Source of the DNA: Fibrella arboris | GTDB taxonomy: Bacteria; Bacteroidota; Bacteroidia; Cytophagales; Spirosomataceae | Direction of reading: 5' to 3' | DNA length: 64,000 bases | Assembly: GCF_041321095.1 (NCBI RefSeq) | Contig: NZ_JBGGWE010000016.1 | Location: 1-64,000, forward strand | In this document: piece after piece, positions 63,589-64,000 of the stretch | Numbering within the stretch: the first letter of the stretch is position 1 | Layout: every line of letters begins with the position of its first letter | Notes under the pieces: generated by a model | Databases searched by the model: none | What the model was told of the DNA's origin: nothing | The model's input: only the letters and a program-made list of their open reading frames with translations | Translations under genes and position numbers: made by a program

Positions 63589-64000
63589 ATGCCAATTTTA
63601 ACCGATTCGTTTGCCGACCGGGCCATCCGCTTTTACCTCAGCCAACAGCCACCCGCCCAGTTGCCAGCCGGTGTGTCGGCCATGAATCCGTATGCTGATC
63701 CGGTTGTTCAGGACATCATCCAGCAGTTCTATACAAAATTTTACAACGACAACCAGCCGCGCGTTTTTGTGCTGGGAATCAATCCGGGTCGGTTTGGCGC
63801 GGGCGTGACGGGCCTGTCTTTCACAACGCCGCAAAACCTGACGCGCTACTGCGGCATACCGAACAACCTACCGCCTACGCCTGAACTATCGAGTCGGTTT
63901 ATCTACAGAGTAATTGACGCATTTGGCGGTGTCGAGGCCTTCTATGGCCGCTTCTTTTTATCGTCATTGTACCCGCTGGCGCTGGTAAAAGACGGCAAAA
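63589..64000 (+). CDS. SMUG2-type uracil-DNA glycosylase family protein (3' truncated by the window)
   Basis: The frame starts MPILTDSFADRAIRFYLSQQ and runs to the window edge (137 codons seen). The motif VFVLGINPGRFGAG, followed by GLSFTTP, is the motif 1 region of the SMUG2/DUF4918 branch of the uracil-DNA glycosylase superfamily, where GINPG carries the water-activating residues. SSRFIYRVIDAFGG and FFLSSLYPLALVKDG follow. It would remove uracil-like damaged bases from DNA. The rest of the gene, including motif 2, is beyond the window. Confidence 0.85.
   Translation, partial: MPILTDSFADRAIRFYLSQQPPAQLPAGVSAMNPYADPVVQDIIQQFYTKFYNDNQPRVFVLGINPGRFGAGVTGLSFTTPQNLTRYCGIPNNLPPTPELSSRFIYRVIDAFGGVEAFYGRFFLSSLYPLALVKDGK

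Noticed and set aside
1..64000. Genomic island, prophage or insertion sequence
   Set aside because: No integrase, transposase or phage structural gene was found. The tRNA-Ser at 35531 is not followed by an integrase or by a repeat of its 3' end that I can see.

Overview
The window looks like chromosomal DNA of a Bacteroidota bacterium of the order Cytophagales, most like Spirosoma and relatives. The signs are a SusC/SusD system with an ECF sigma/FecR pair, a short primary sigma factor, candidate promoters of the TAnnTTTG type with almost no Shine-Dalgarno sequences, many Cys-lipobox lipoproteins, DUF1800/DUF1501, GNAT-nitrilase and SO2930-type cytochrome genes, and a moderately GC-rich base composition. 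The genus is an inference. I see no rRNA, transposase, integrase, phage gene or CRISPR array.

Layout. 0-9.5 kb: a carbamoylputrescine amidase, an unknown secreted protein, an aldo/keto reductase, a Clp/Hsp100 ATPase, an OmpP1/FadL porin and a Gly/Tyr/Ser-rich lipoprotein. 9.5-14.5 kb: proS behind an exceptionally long hairpin, a TlpA-like thioredoxin protein, an SDR and an AAC(6')-like acetyltransferase. 14.7-17.3 kb: a leftward ECF sigma / anti-sigma-like / CpxP-Spy-like sensor cluster resembling the plan of metal-sensing Cnr systems, then a PRPVY-repeat protein. 17.3-22.7 kb: the DUF1800-DUF1501 pair and small proteins. 22.8-26.5 kb: rpsO, pnp and rpoD, all leftward. 26.6-35.4 kb: housekeeping genes (sterol-desaturase-like, OsmC, GNAT-nitrilase fusion, glycerophosphodiesterase, truA, purL) separated by several long perfect hairpins. 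35.5 kb: tRNA-Ser(TGA) with promoter and terminator. 36-39.3 kb: a PhoX-like lipoprotein and an imelysin-like/di-heme peroxidase fusion.

40-49.9 kb is a polysaccharide utilisation locus: ECF sigma, FecR, an STN-containing SusC, SusD, SusE-like lipoprotein and a GH76 endo-mannanase-like lipoprotein. It probably takes up alpha-mannan. Two copies of one large palindromic element sit between its genes. It is flanked by an intact sigma-linked membrane protein gene (50.4 kb) and the decayed end of a paralogue (39.5 kb). 51.7-55.2 kb: a beta-helix protein overlapping a di-haem cytochrome, then a Tat-exported M19 dipeptidase. 55.2-64 kb: a DUF3267 protease-like protein, a permease fused to a degenerate M1-like domain, an SDR, an XRE/ScfR-type regulator, an NCS2 purine permease, a GNAT enzyme and a truncated SMUG2-type glycosylase gene.

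The strongest unexplained signal is spread over the whole window. The heptamer GGTACGT (either strand) occurs about 79 times by my hand count, against about 8 expected, in coding and non-coding DNA, on both strands and in several reading frames. The nonamer AGGTACGTT is even more enriched. This resembles the HIP1 phenomenon of cyanobacteria. The second theme is a set of long, near-perfect intergenic palindromes that share arm and loop modules.
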